Positions 48,326 through 59,359 of a stretch of DNA of 64,000 nt are shown here, in pieces. The notes under the pieces were generated by a model. That model saw nothing but the letters and a program-made list of their open reading frames with translations. It had not been told where the DNA came from and did no database searches. This DNA comes from Acorus gramineus (taxonomy: Eukaryota; Streptophyta; Magnoliopsida; Acorales; Acoraceae): the NCBI GenBank assembly GCA_030737835.1, contig JAUJYN010000026.1, positions 2,348,782-2,412,781 of the forward strand. Direction: 5' to 3'. Within the stretch, counting starts at the first letter, position 1, and each line of letters opens with the position of its first letter. Both the position numbers and the translations under genes were made by a program.

Positions 48326-49412
48326 CTAGACTGGTACTGCCGCAATGGGTGCTGGACCTCGCACTGGCACCACATCGACTGGAATAGCGGCAGCCGCTAA
48401 CTGATCAAAGTGGGGTCGTTTCTTCTTGCGCTGTCCCTGGTCCTGGCTCCTCGGAGGTCTCTGGTCTGCAGACGGGGTCGGAAACCCCACGGAGGCCCCG
48501 AGGTCTCGCTCGACTGTCCTCGTCCGAGACACCAAGTCCGAGTACCTCGTGAATGCCTGTGAAGAGACATGCACCCGAATGGTGCTGATGATACCCATCT
48601 CGAATCGACGGCACCGCTTCTCCTCATCCATCACCAAGGCTGGGGCAAACCTGGAAAGCCTCGTGAAGCGGGTAGAGTAGTCCGCGACTGACATGGAGCC
48701 CTGCGTCAGCTGCTCAAACTCCCGCATCACGATCTGGCGCGTCGAAAACGGGAAGTACTCCTCCAGGAAATACCTCTGGAACCCTGCCCATAAAAGTCAC
48801 TCCACTCCCTCGAGAATGTCCACCGATCGGGTAGCCCACCAGTCTGCGGTGCTACCCTTCAGCATGAAGGTGGCCAGGGAGACACGCTGGTGATCGGTGC
48901 AGTGCATGGTCGAGAAGATCTTGTCCACCTCCATCAACCATCGCTCAGGGGCAAGGGGGTCCGCCGTCTGTCCATGGAACTCGGGAGGGTGGAGCTTCAG
49001 GAAGGCAAGGAGGCCACTCTGATGCACTCGCGCTGCAGCCTCCAGCTCCACCTCCCTCTCCAGGGGATCCTGAACTCCCACTACTGGAATCACCACGGGG
49101 ACAGGGGGTACGTCGGGCACCACAGGTGGATCCGCCACCAAGGGGACCGATGGAACTGCCTCGCGGGCCACCCTCAGCTCCTGAATCTCTGAGCCTGCTC
49201 AGCTAACGCCCTCGTTTGGCCTCAAGTGCTCTGGTCTGAGTCTCCACCAGATCTGCTATCCGAGCGTAAGCACTCTCCCATGCAGGAGGCTCCTGCGTTA
49301 GTCCTGGCCCCATAGCCGAGGACTCTCCAGTAGCATCCTCACCTCTGGTAGGTCTGGGAACCTCCAAAGGCCGAGAGGGACCACGTCCACACATTCCTCT
49401 ACGAGGAGGCAT
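48326..49412 (-). pseudogene. gag: gag of the complete element, broken
   Basis: Gag starts at ATG 49412 (MPPRRGMCGRGPSRPLEVPR). The N-terminal part is lost at about 49207, where one base fewer than in the copy at 61470 causes a frameshift and a TAG. From 49171 the correct frame resumes with a Pro/Val-rich linker, then PERWLMEVDKIFSTMHC and STADWWATRSVD, the typical chromovirus gag core. An in-frame TGA at 48797-48799 replaces a CGA arginine codon. The frame goes on through YSTRFTRLSRFAP and ends at a TAG at 48326-48328, where the other copy has CAG. CGA-to-TGA and CAG-to-TAG fit cytosine deamination at methylated sites. Confidence 0.9.
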
Positions 49413-49508
49413 ATCAGCAACCTAAGAAAACCAGACACTAGGATCAGAATACTCATATAGAAATCCTAGGACTCATCTCTACGAAAAAGAAACAATTGGC
49501 TCTGACAG

Positions 49509-49526
49509 GACCAGGCTCTGATACCA
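49509..49526 (-). other. Primer binding site of the complete element
   Basis: TGGTATCAGAGCCTGGTC on the minus strand, six bases from the end of the 5' LTR (49533). Complementary to initiator Met tRNA. Confidence 0.92.
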
Positions 49527-49532
49527 ACTTTT

Positions 49533-52207
49533 TGTCACACCCCAGGGCGGTCGTCCCCGAGGCGCGGCAATGGTATATATGATATCAGCAGTCTATACAG
49601 GAGGTCAATAACATACTCTAAACAATATAAAAAATGACAACACAGACAACAATGAGGCTGACATAATATATACACAAATAGCGGAAGCTAAAAGACTGAG
49701 TCTGTAATTCAAAAGACATATTACAGACCCGATACATAATCAACTGTCCTGTGAGAGCCAATATATACAACGACATCCAAATATAATACAAACATGTGCC
49801 CAAGCACGGAATACAATACATACAATCAAAGGGGATGCTGATGACCTCTCACTCGCAGAACGTGGCGCTGCTCCGCTACTGCTGATGTGCCTCGGGGAGC
49901 TCCTCCTTCAGATCCGACTCAGATATAACTGGAGAAAAATACATGCGAGGGGTGAGCCACACGCTCAGTGAATAGCACAACCCATGCATCACAATTCATA
50001 GTCCTTAACACGGGAGCAGCAACAACATTCTAATGGGTCATTTCATCGCCAACCCACCTCCCCCCCCCTCACCCTCACCCTTTCCTGGGGGTGACATGGG
50101 CCTCTTGGGGCATAACTAGACCGCTCTCCACCCTTGGTCCACCCGGTAGCCCTTTCCCACCCTCGTAGCCTCGACCTAGTCCACTCCAACTACCAATACT
50201 GTCCGAACACATCGGAGGTACCGGACGGAAGCCCTCTGTCAGGTCAGCCATCGCTGGGGAGTACCTACATCGGATCCAACCAATAAGGAGAAGACAGTCT
50301 ACTCACACGCATACGATCCTCATGGATCCGTCGACACCGATGGTAAGCTAAAATAATGTCATGAATTCACAAGAATTCCTCCAGGGCGCATAACTAAGAT
50401 GCGGGGAGACACATATCATAACAACAAGGTTATAATATTCTCTAAGGCATGCTTTTAACTATATGTTCTCATTGATTTAATTAAATTAAACTAGATGGGA
50501 ACATGCATAGTCTGGGCTTGGTGTCTAAGCATGCATGGGCCGCTATACATGATATAAGGGTGCATATCCCTAGCATACAAAGTCTAAGGTGGCATGGATA
50601 TATCATATTTATCATGCATGCATGGCTTTACATTTATTACATGACAATATGAACTATGGTGCCCCAGGGGAGGGCAATGCCCTCCTACGTGCATCTAATG
50701 CCTCCCTACTGGGTTGGATTGTCCCACTCACCAACACCCGGGTCGTCGCGTGACCGCCCGTCAAGATCTGCAAGACATGGTAATCAAAATGGTGAGTAAT
50801 CTACACAAATACACAAGAAATACGCTAGAAATACGCTAGAAATACCCTACACTCGGACAAGCATGCATACGGCCCGCACGCACGCGAGCCCGAGTGCCCC
50901 GACATCCTCCCGCACCCACGGCAGCCATGCGCACGGCCACCCGCACGCGTACGCACGGGTGCGCACAAACACACGCACGCCCGTGCCCCGGGCGCATTGC
51001 CACACCCCAGCCCGCGCGCCCCTGCCCGAGCGCCCCGACACGCCGCCGCGCACGCTCACACGCTCGCGCACCCCGCGCGCACCGCGCGTCCAGCCCTACG
51101 CCTATCCGCACGTACTGCGCCCCTGCGCAGCACCCCCGCGCGCACCCTGCGCACTGTGCCCCCACGCAGCACTCCGCGCGCACACCCGCGCGCCTGTGCG
51201 TATGCGCGCACTCCTCCAGCGCCCCCGACTGCGCGCGCCTGCTCTGCCTACGCGCGCAGACTCGCACGCACGCGCGCGGATGACCCCGCACGCGCGCCCG
51301 AGCCAAACCCACACCCTTCCTCAGCCCTCCCACACCCCCACACACATGCATACCATGCATACACCATATGCACACCCTAACATGCATCTAAACAAGGAAA
51401 AGGGAGGAGGAAAGCTTACCTAAAGAGAGGAAGGGAAGGCGAGGAACTCGGGTGCCCTTTGCGCACCGAAACGCCGCCACCAAGACCACCACTACCAAGA
51501 TCTCTTCTCAGCCCAAGAATGGCTGAAAACAGAGGAGAAAGGGAGCTAAGAGAGGAGGTCACACAAAGGGGAAATCAAAACCGAGACCATAGGAAGATAG
51601 ATCGGGTCCTCACCTTCCTTTTCTCCTTCAATGGCTTTTCTTTTCTTCCACTCTAACTAGATCAAAAAGGGGATTTAAAGAGAGGGATGTGAGAGCTTTT
51701 GGTGTGTGTGAGAGAGAGAGAAGAATGAAGAAGAAGAACTATTTGTGGGCGTGGACTTTAAGTCACCCACACACACACACACACACACTCACTTACACTT
51801 AGAATTAATTAGGTTTAGTTAGGTTTAGGTGAACTTTGACCCTAGTCAACCCAACCACACTAACAAACAAAACCAATTGACCAAGTCAAGGGTCAAACTT
51901 GACTTGGTCAAAGTCATCTTTGACTTGGTCAAGTCTCCCAATGACTTCTCGCTTGGTCAAAACCCGGATACGATTCGGAACTACGAAATTCTGAACGTTA
52001 CCGGAATTCGATGAAATTTTCGTGAGTGGCTTGAAATGGCACCAGGACACATAATATGCAGTTAGATTTTCAATCGGAGTTCTCAAACTCATGATGATGG
52101 CTAAAAGTTCAAAATTTTAGCGGTTCCGATCGAAAAAAGAAAAAGCTGAAAAACTGCTAGAATGCTCCAATGGTGACCAGAAGGCTAAAAGTGACACATA
52201 TATAACA
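49533..52207 (-). mobile_element. 5' LTR of the complete element (2.675 kb)
   Basis: Bounded by TGTCACACCCC and TATATATAACA on the plus strand. On the minus strand it holds U3, a CT-rich leader, exon-2-like block (about 51420-51530), GC tract (50860-51300), exon 3 near 50731-50766, CCCTCA/G-run region near 50070, terminal exon 49876-49928 (53 nt, open to TAG), and the stem-loop near 49700. It is uninterrupted, so it is the best reference for the family B LTR together with 58572-61151. Confidence 0.92.
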
Positions 52208-52570
52208 CTCACCCCTCGCATACTATTTCTTTTCAGGGGCAGTGTTGGGCGTGGAGTTGGAGCTTCCCTGTGGCGTGGTCTTATGTGCGGGGAGCGTTCT
52301 TCCGGCGGGTGGCGAGTGCGAGGCTGTCAGTAGTCATAGAGTCATTTTATGTATTGTAAATCGTGCATGTGGCACAGGCTGTATTTTATTTGGGCTAGAC
52401 TTGGCTCTCACAGGACAGTGATTGTGTATTCGAGTCTGTAATAATGTTTTTGGTTTACAGACATTGTTTATATATTATGCTTCCGCTTTTTAGTCAGTTA
52501 TCATTATCCTTGCTTTGCCACCTTGTGTGTTGTTGTTGGAGTTTTTATTGACCTCAGGTATTGATAGCTA

Positions 52571-55500
52571 TGTCACGCCCCAGGGCGGCCGTCCCCGAGA
52601 CGTGGCAATAATATAATATTAGCTATCAATACCTGAGGTCAATAAAGACTCCAATAACAACACAGGAGGTGGCAAAGCAAGGATAATGATAACTGACTGA
52701 AAAGCGGAAGCATAATATATAAACAATATCTGTAAATCAAAAACATTATTACAGACTCGAATACACAATCATTGTCCTGTGAGAGCCAAGTCTAGACCAA
52801 AGAAAATACAACCTGTGCCACATGCACGATTTACAATACATACAATGACTCTAGGACTGCTGACAGCCTCACACTCGCCACCCGCCGGAAGAACGCTCCA
52901 CGCCCATAAGACCACGCCACAGGAAAGCTCCAGCTCCACGCCCAACACTGCCCCTGAAAAGAAATAGTATGCAAGGGGTGAGCTACAAGCTCAGTGAGTG
53001 GCTGGAAACCAATCACCATATAACAGTTCAACACATAAGCACTTTCCTTTCAAGGAAAACATGGGTGGAAACCCACGGATAACAGGGTCACGCGGCAGCG
53101 CGACCAACCTCACCCTCACCCTCACTCCCGGAGGGAGACTCTTGGGACTTTTGGGGAGAGACCATACCGTTGGTCGAGGAGACCCAGGATTATTGGTCTA
53201 CACAACACTACAGGATCATCTACACCGAGATAACTGACCCACGATGTCTTTCAACATCGATACAGAACCGGACCTAACAACTATGGGAACGGATGAACAA
53301 CGAATGGGTCACGCGGCGATGTGTCTTCACCTCATCCTCACCCTCACCCCTGGAGGTGACATAGGACTTTTGGAAGAGACTTAGACTGTTCTACACCCTT
53401 GGTCCACCGGTAGCCCTTTCCCCCACGTAGCCTCTACCTGGTATACTCCCACGATCAGTACGCTCCCGAATGCATCGGTGGTACCTACGGATGGGAGCCC
53501 TCTGTCAGGAGAGCTGTAATCGCCGGGGAGTCCCTACATCGGATCCAACGAAGGGAGAACGAACCCACGCTCGCAACATCATTCGTTAACCCTCTCCCGG
53601 GTAGCCTCTACCTGGTATACTCCCATGATTAGTACACTCCCGAATGCATCGGTGGTACCTACGGATGGGAGTCCTCTGTCAGGACAGCTACAACTCGGGC
53701 CCCCTCAACACGGACGACATTGGGGGTAAAAATTCCATGTTCGCAAAGCAAACCCAATGGAAAACAACTACTCTGCCACATCATTCGTTAACCCTCTCTC
53801 GGGTAGCCTCTACCTGGTATACTCCCACGATCAGTACGCTCCTGAATGCATCGGTGGTACCTACGGATGGGAGCCCTTTGTCAGGACAGCTACAACTCGG
53901 GCTCCCTCAACACGGACGACATTGGGAGTAAACATTCCATGTTTGCAAAGCAAACCCAATGGAAAACAACTACTCTGCAATATTATTCGTTAACCCTCTC
54001 CCGGGTAGCCTCTACCTTGTATACTCCAACGATCAGTACGCTCCTGATGCATCGGTTGTACCTATGGATGGGAGCCCTCTGCCAGGACAGCTACAACTCG
54101 GGCCCCCGCAACACGGACGACATTGGGAGTAAACATTCCATGTTCGCTAAGCGAACCCAATGGAAAGCAACTACTCTCAAAAATCACTTATCGAGATATC
54201 GAATACTACTGTACTCCCACACTATTGCGTCGCTCAGACACAAAGGGGGTGACACGCCCCAACTACCGTCTTAACAAATCGTTAAGATAATGAATCCTCC
54301 TGAATTCCAAACAAGGGCATCGCTCGGATGCACAGGCGATTTCATCGCTAGCGCTCTAACTAATAAGGTACAACCTGACAGCGGGTCATACCCTCGCCTA
54401 TTCTGACTAGGCCCATTAGTTTTAGCATGCGCATATATTTTAGAGGAGAATTTAATCTTACTTATGCGCATGAACCATATGCACAATCATCTAATAATTA
54501 TAGGGACACTCCCTAACATGGACTACATCATAATAATTCATACAACATACATGCCCATACTAGAGGGGCTCATGCAACACAATCATTCATACATGAATAC
54601 AATACATGTATATAATCCTAGCATGTGAGATATCTACATATTATAGCTTAAGGGGCCCATCGATGCGCGACGCGCGTCTACGCGCGTCAAGCGCATCCCG
54701 AGAGGGGGGGGGGATTGGATCGAACCACTCACCATACAACCCGGGACCTCGCGCATCCCATCCGACGAGATCTGCAAGGTAGGGGCATCAAATTTGGTGA
54801 GTAACATCACAATTTACACTTAGAAAATCATTAGAAATACCAAAGACTTAGACATGTCGGCATATGGGCTCGCACGCATGCGAGCACGCGTGTACGCACG
54901 CATGCCCGGGTGCCCCAGCACCTACCCGAGCCCTTGGGCAGCCCCGCGCATGCCCCAGCACGCGCACGCACGCGCGCGCGCGCACTGGTCCCCAGCCCCG
55001 CCCCCAGATGCATGCCCAGGCACACTGCCCCGCGCGCGCCCGCATGCACTCGAGCGCACTCCCCGCACGCACCCCGCTCGCGCCGGCGCCCGCGCGCACC
55101 CACGCACCCACTCCGCGCGCTCGCACGCACGCGCCCGCACGCGTCTGCGCGCCCGCCAGCGCCCTTCTGCGCGGGCCCAGCCTTCCCTAACCCCTTTTTA
55201 ACCCTCCCCAACCCATCACACACGCTCTAACTCATCTACCTAGCATGCATGACCTCCCCAACCTTCCCAATAGCCCTAAAAATCAAGAAGAAGGGGAAGA
55301 GAACTTACCAAAAGAGGGTAAGTTCTGGCCCCCAGCCCCGCGCCCAGGCGCATGCCTAGGCCCATTGCCCCGCGCGCAACCCCGCTCGCGCTAGCGTCCG
55401 CGCACTCGCGTGCACGCGCCCGCGTGCGTCTGCGCACTCGCCTGCGCCTGCCAGCGCCCTTCTGCGAGCGCGCCTGCGCGCGCCCAACGTGCGCCCAGCC

Positions 55501-56436
55501 CCTCCCAACCTCTTTTAACCCTCTCCAACCCCTCACACACACTCTAACCCATATGCATAGCATCCATGAACACCCTAACCATCCCAACAACCCTAAAATT
55601 AAAAAAGAAGGGGAAGAGGACTTACCAAAAGAGGGAAAGGGAAAGGGGGAGATGCGGGGCTCTCGACGCGCCCACGGCCACCTCAACCACCACCACCATC
55701 ACCACCACCTCTTCAGCCTCCTCAGCCTCCTTCTTGGCTGAAAATCAGGGGGGGGGAGTTCATGAAAAGGTGCTTGAGAGAGGGGAGATCAACAACTACA
55801 ACAACACTTACACAAAACTTTTCTTGCACTTGCACCTTCTCCTTCTCAATTAATACAAACACATGGGGGGTCTGTGTGAAAGAGAGAAGAGAGAGCCAAG
55901 AAACTGACGTGGGGAGTGGGAGGGAGAGAGAGAGAGAGATATTTTGGGCAAATAAATATCTAAAAGAGGGATAGAAATGACCTATTCGTCCTTGACTAGA
56001 AATTCTGTACATGCTTCACTAGAACAGCCATAACTTCCTCAATATAGCTCCGAATTGCACAATTCAAAGTCCGCTGGAAAGCCAAGAAGATTATCTACAA
56101 CTTTTATGTTTATGCCAAGATCAAATAATCCCTCCAGCTATTCCAAAATTAGAGTTAAACATAGAACAGGGCTGCTGCCAGAATTTTTCATCCCCGGGGT
56201 ATACTTGGAAAAATACTCATAACTTTTACTACATGAATCCAGTTGATCTAATTCCACTTTTGTACGAAAGCTAACTCAAAACTGAGCATCTCATAATAAA
56301 ATCATATTTAAACCTCTTCATCTTGGATTTTAAAAAAATCAAATCCAAATACCAAATCGGAAATACATAACTTCTAGGAGAAAAATTTTGTAGCCTATTT
56401 TTCAATCAGAGCGCTCCAAATGACACAGGCATAACA
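52571..56436 (-). mobile_element. A-like solo LTR, longest intact copy (3.87 kb)
   Basis: Bounded by TGTCACGCCCC and GGCATAACA. Flanks AGCTA (52566-52570) and AGCTG (56437-56441) are a duplication with one mismatch. U3 is family A (GGAGCGCTCTGA next to the start), although the first bases are TGTTATGCC as in family C. A ~201-bp unit is tandemly repeated at 53665-54268, and part of the exon-2/GC-tract region is duplicated (around 55270-55330 and 55580-55680), which explains the length. Confidence 0.9.
53665..54268. repeat. Three tandem ~201-bp units
   Basis: Copies start near 53665, 53867 and 54068, with a related, shorter unit (174 bp) starting at 53491. Each contains CAACACGGACGACATTGGG, CATGTT(T/C)GC(A/T)AAGC and ATTCGTTAACCCTCTC. 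Other LTRs carry the unit once. Confidence 0.9.
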
Positions 56437-56495
56437 AGCTGATGCTTCATTATTGCCACGTCTCGGGGACGGCCGCCCTGGGGCGTGACACTCTC

Positions 56496-57164
56496 GACAC
56501 ACCCACGACCACCTCAACCACCACCACCACTACCACCACCTCATCAGCATCTCCTCAAGCCTTTCATGGCTGAAAACAGGGGATAAAGGGGGGTATGAGA
56601 GGGAGCTAAGGAGAGGAGAATCAACAACAACAACAACATGAATGCACACACACACACCTTAATCATCTTCTCTACTTGATCCACCTCCTTCATGTTCCTT
56701 CTTCACCATCTTCTTTTCCAACACAAGGGGAAGCAAAAGAGGTGAAAGGAAGAGATGTGGTCGGATGGGTTGGGAGCGCAGAGAGAGAGAGGGGTTTTTC
56801 ACTTAAGGGGGGCATTTATCATGAATAAGGGGGGTTGGTGGGGTGGGTTGACAAATCAACCTAACCAAGAAAGAAAACAAAACATCAAGACTTGGTCAAT
56901 ACCCTCATTTAGACGTGCACATGAAATCCCACCTCCCAAACAAGTAACGATCAAACCGGGATGGGATTCGGAACTGCATATTTTTCTGAAACGATACTCG
57001 AATTCGATGAAATTTTATGGGTAGCACAAAACGGTACCAGGACAGGACCCATAATATACAATTAGATTTTTAATCAGAGTATTCCAACTCCCGCAGGTAG
57101 CTAAAAGCCAAAATTTTAGCGGCTCCGATCGAAAAATAAGGCTCCAAATGACACAGGCATAACA
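56496..57164 (-). mobile_element. Family C LTR, right part of the split copy
   Basis: Continues 26378-28193 after the 28-kb insertion. It runs from the exon-2-like block through the leader and U3 to the LTR start (plus strand GACACAGGCATAACA ending at 57164). Flanking CAACC at 57165 would be the target duplication; its partner lies in the lost left end. Confidence 0.85.
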
Positions 57165-58107
57165 CAACCAGCGCCACTGGGCCCTTAAATGGTCAACTTG
57201 CTCGTCCCTCGCCTGAAGATGTTGTTGGCGGCCTCCAGCTTCCTCTCCAACTCATTTAGCTCAACCAATACCAAAAACACATCTTTTTAATATAGAGTAG
57301 AAGAAAGAGTAGAAGAAAAAGAAGGAGAAAAGAAGGAGAGTTGTTCTTACATAAGCATCAAGAATCTCCTCCTCCATAGTCCCAAGAATGCTTGCGTACT
57401 CTTGGCAAAACAAGGCCATGTATTCTTCGCTACTCGTCACCTCAGGACGGCGCTCGACCAAGGTCCCTCTCCTTCCCATCCTGTCACATATGTTGCGTAG
57501 TTGCTCAAGAGGTTCGTATCCCAAGGAATACCAGCTACCGGGATCAGAGGATGCTTCGGTAGAGGATCAGGCACCCACTGGTGGTACCCAAGCTGGTGGA
57601 CAACCCGGCTGATCGCATAAAGACTACCTCGTTGAAGAAGATCAGCAGATGTCCCGCAACAACTCCGCCGGGACTACTTCCTCCGTTTAGGGCCTCCAAG
57701 TCATCTACAAGACAAGATGTAACAGACACAAGACGAGTACTTAGACGAAGGAAATCTTATAAAAGCAGAAAGTTAGAAACTTATACCTCTTCTTCTTTCA
57801 AAACATGGAAAGCCTCTTAGAATTGCGCTAGGCGACGCAAACGAGAAGACCCTGGAGGCGCCCACTTCATGGCCCAAGGGAGGGCACGGTCAAAAGGCAT
57901 TAGAGTAGGACGATTGATGGAAAAATGCTCATATCCGAAGACCTGCAGGAGAAAAATCATCAGAGTCAAGTGAAACAATTGAAAGAAAAATATTTCTTTT
58001 TTCACTACACCTTTACCTGAAGGAAGGCCACAAATCCACCAAGATTCTTACCCCCGGTCCTCTTCACCTTCTTTGAGAGCTCTGCGAAGAGGTTGGCGAT
58101 CATCGTG
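57165..58107 (-). pseudogene. Plant mobile domain (PMD)-like gene fragment with introns
   Basis: On the minus strand at least three exons are separated by short introns with GT-AG borders: exon 58107-58018/17, intron 57943-58016 (74 bp), exon 57787-57942, intron 57705-57786 (82 bp), exon from 57704. Exon 1 encodes FAELSKKVKRTGGKNLGGF and ends in VAFLQ; exon 2 begins VFGYEHFSINRPTLMPF. The LQ-V-x-x-YEHF-x-I-x-RP string resembles plant mobile domain proteins, found in host genes and in Mutator-like elements. An in-frame TAA (57819-57817) and frame changes in exon 3 make it a pseudogene. Later parts encode EYMALFCQEYASILGTMEEE and a leucine/glutamate-rich end. It is the only stretch right of 16 kb that is not LTR-element DNA. 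The family call is by eye. Confidence 0.45.
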
Positions 58108-58571
58108 TGTTATGCCTGTGTCATTTGCAGCCAAAGGAGGGCTGAGGAGGTAGTGGTGGTGGTGGTTGAGGTGGTCGCGGGTGCATCGAGGGCCCCCGAG
58201 TCTCCCCCTTTCATTCCCCCTCCAAAGGTGAGCTCTCCCCCTTCTTTTTCTTGGTTTTCATGGCATAGGGGGCTGTTAGGGTGTTCATGCATGCTATTCA
58301 TAGGGGTTAGAGTGTGTGTGAGGGGTTGGGAAGGGTTAAAAAGAGGTTGGGAGGGGCTGGGCGCGCGTTGGGGGCAGTCTGCGTGCGCGCGCAGGCAGGC
58401 GCTGGCAGGCACAGGTGGGCGCGCAGACGCGCGTGGGCGCGTGCGCGCGGGTGCCCGCGGAGTGGGCGTGCGGGTGCTCGCGGGCGCTGGCGCGAGCGGG
58501 GGTGCGCGCGGGGAGTGCGCGCGAGTGCGTGCGCGCGGGGCAGTGCGCCTGGGCATGCGTCTGGGCGCGGG
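58108..58571 (+). mobile_element. LTR fragment lacking promoter and exon 1
   Basis: The LTR start TGTTATGCCTGTGTCATTTG is joined directly to the exon-2-like block CAGCCAAAGGAGGGCTGAGG. U3, TATA region, leader and first intron (about 600 bp in other copies) are absent. The exon-2 donor (GGTGAGCTC near 58228) and part of the GC tract follow. It is cut at 58572 by a family B element. Confidence 0.8.
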
Positions 58572-59255
58572 TGTTATATATGTGTCACTTTTAGCCTTCT
58601 GGTCACCTTTGGGACATTTCTAGCAGTTTTTCAACTAGTTCTTTTTTCGATCGGAACTGCTAAAATTTTGGACTTTTAGCTATCGTCATGAGCTTGAGAA
58701 CTCCGATTGAAAATCTAATTACACATTATGTGTCCTGGTGCCATTTCAAACCACTCACAAAAATTTCATCGAATTCCGGTAACGTTTCAGAATTTGGCAG
58801 TTCCAAATCATATCCGGGTTTTGACCGAGTGGGAATGTCAAAGGGGGACTTGATCAAGTCAAAGAGGACTTTGACCAAGTCAAGTTTGACCATTGACTTG
58901 GTCAAATGGTTTTGTTTTTTTGTGTGGTTGGGTTGACTCAAAGTCAAACCTCACCAAATTATTTTTTCACTAAGTGTGTGAGTGTGTGAGTGTGTGAGTG
59001 TGTGTGTGTGGCCCTTTTAAGTGGGCGTCCACCATTTCTTCTCTTCTCTTCTCTTCTTTTCTCTTCTCCATCTCTCACACACTCCACCTCTCCCTCTTGT
59101 TGTTTGCCTCCATTAGAGGTAGTAGAAGGAAAAGAAAAAGGAAACCCTAGAAGAGAAAAAGAGAGGTAAGGGTGTGATCTATCTTTCTATGGTCTTTGTT
59201 TTGTTTTCCCCTTTGTTTACCTCCCTCTCATGGCTTTCCCTCCCCCCTGTTTCAG

Positions 59256-59359
59256 CCATTGTTAGGGCTGAGAGTGGCTGAGGTGGTGGTGGTCTTGGTG
59301 GTGGCGATTTGGTGCGCGAAGGGCACCCGAGCTTCCTCCCTTGTTCTTCCTCTCTTTGG
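59256..59359 (+). other. Exon-2-like block in the LTR
   Basis: 104 nt between a pyrimidine-rich CCCCCCTGTTTCAG acceptor and a TTGG|GTAAGT donor. Equivalent blocks with the same borders occur in families A, B and C, for example after 9838, 44062-44176 and 28857-28955, and on the minus strand in the inverted copies. It is G/T-rich (GGTGGTGGT) and then contains GGTGCGCGAAGGGCACCC. One frame gives FGARRAPE in several copies, but its phase at the donor is not conserved, and some copies have stops. Confidence 0.6.

Larger units (their letters stand above)
34493..52207 (-). mobile_element. Structurally complete family B Ty3/gypsy (Tekay/Del-like chromovirus) element
   Basis: The element has two LTRs, PBS, gag, protease, RT, RNase H, integrase with a chromodomain-like end, and a polypurine tract, all on the minus strand. 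It is flanked by perfect CTCAC duplications (34488-34492 and 52208-52212). It sits in the family C solo LTR just before the terminal-exon acceptor. Two family A solo LTRs later split it, one in the 3' LTR and one in RT. Without them it is about 10.4 kb. The coding part has at least five stop codons and two frameshifts, so it cannot make a functional polyprotein. Gene order RT-RNase H-integrase and the chromodomain-like tail place it among chromoviruses. Confidence 0.93.
28194..56490 (+). mobile_element. Family C solo LTR, expanded to 28 kb by nested insertions
   Basis: Starts TGTTATGCCTGTGTC at 28194 and ends GGGGCGTGACA at 56490, with perfect CTCTC duplications (28189-28193 and 56491-56495). 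Its own pieces (28194-30895, about 33829-34492, 52208-52570, 56442-56490) total about 3.8 kb, in line with intact copies, and no internal region belongs to it, so it is a solo LTR. Exon-2-like block 28857-28955 and exon-3-like block 29480-29516 (37 nt) keep splice-site-like edges. Three later insertions split it. Confidence 0.93.

Noticed and set aside
58567..58571. GCGGG as a proven target duplication of the right-hand element.
   Set aside because: Only the left side is in the window, so it remains a candidate.
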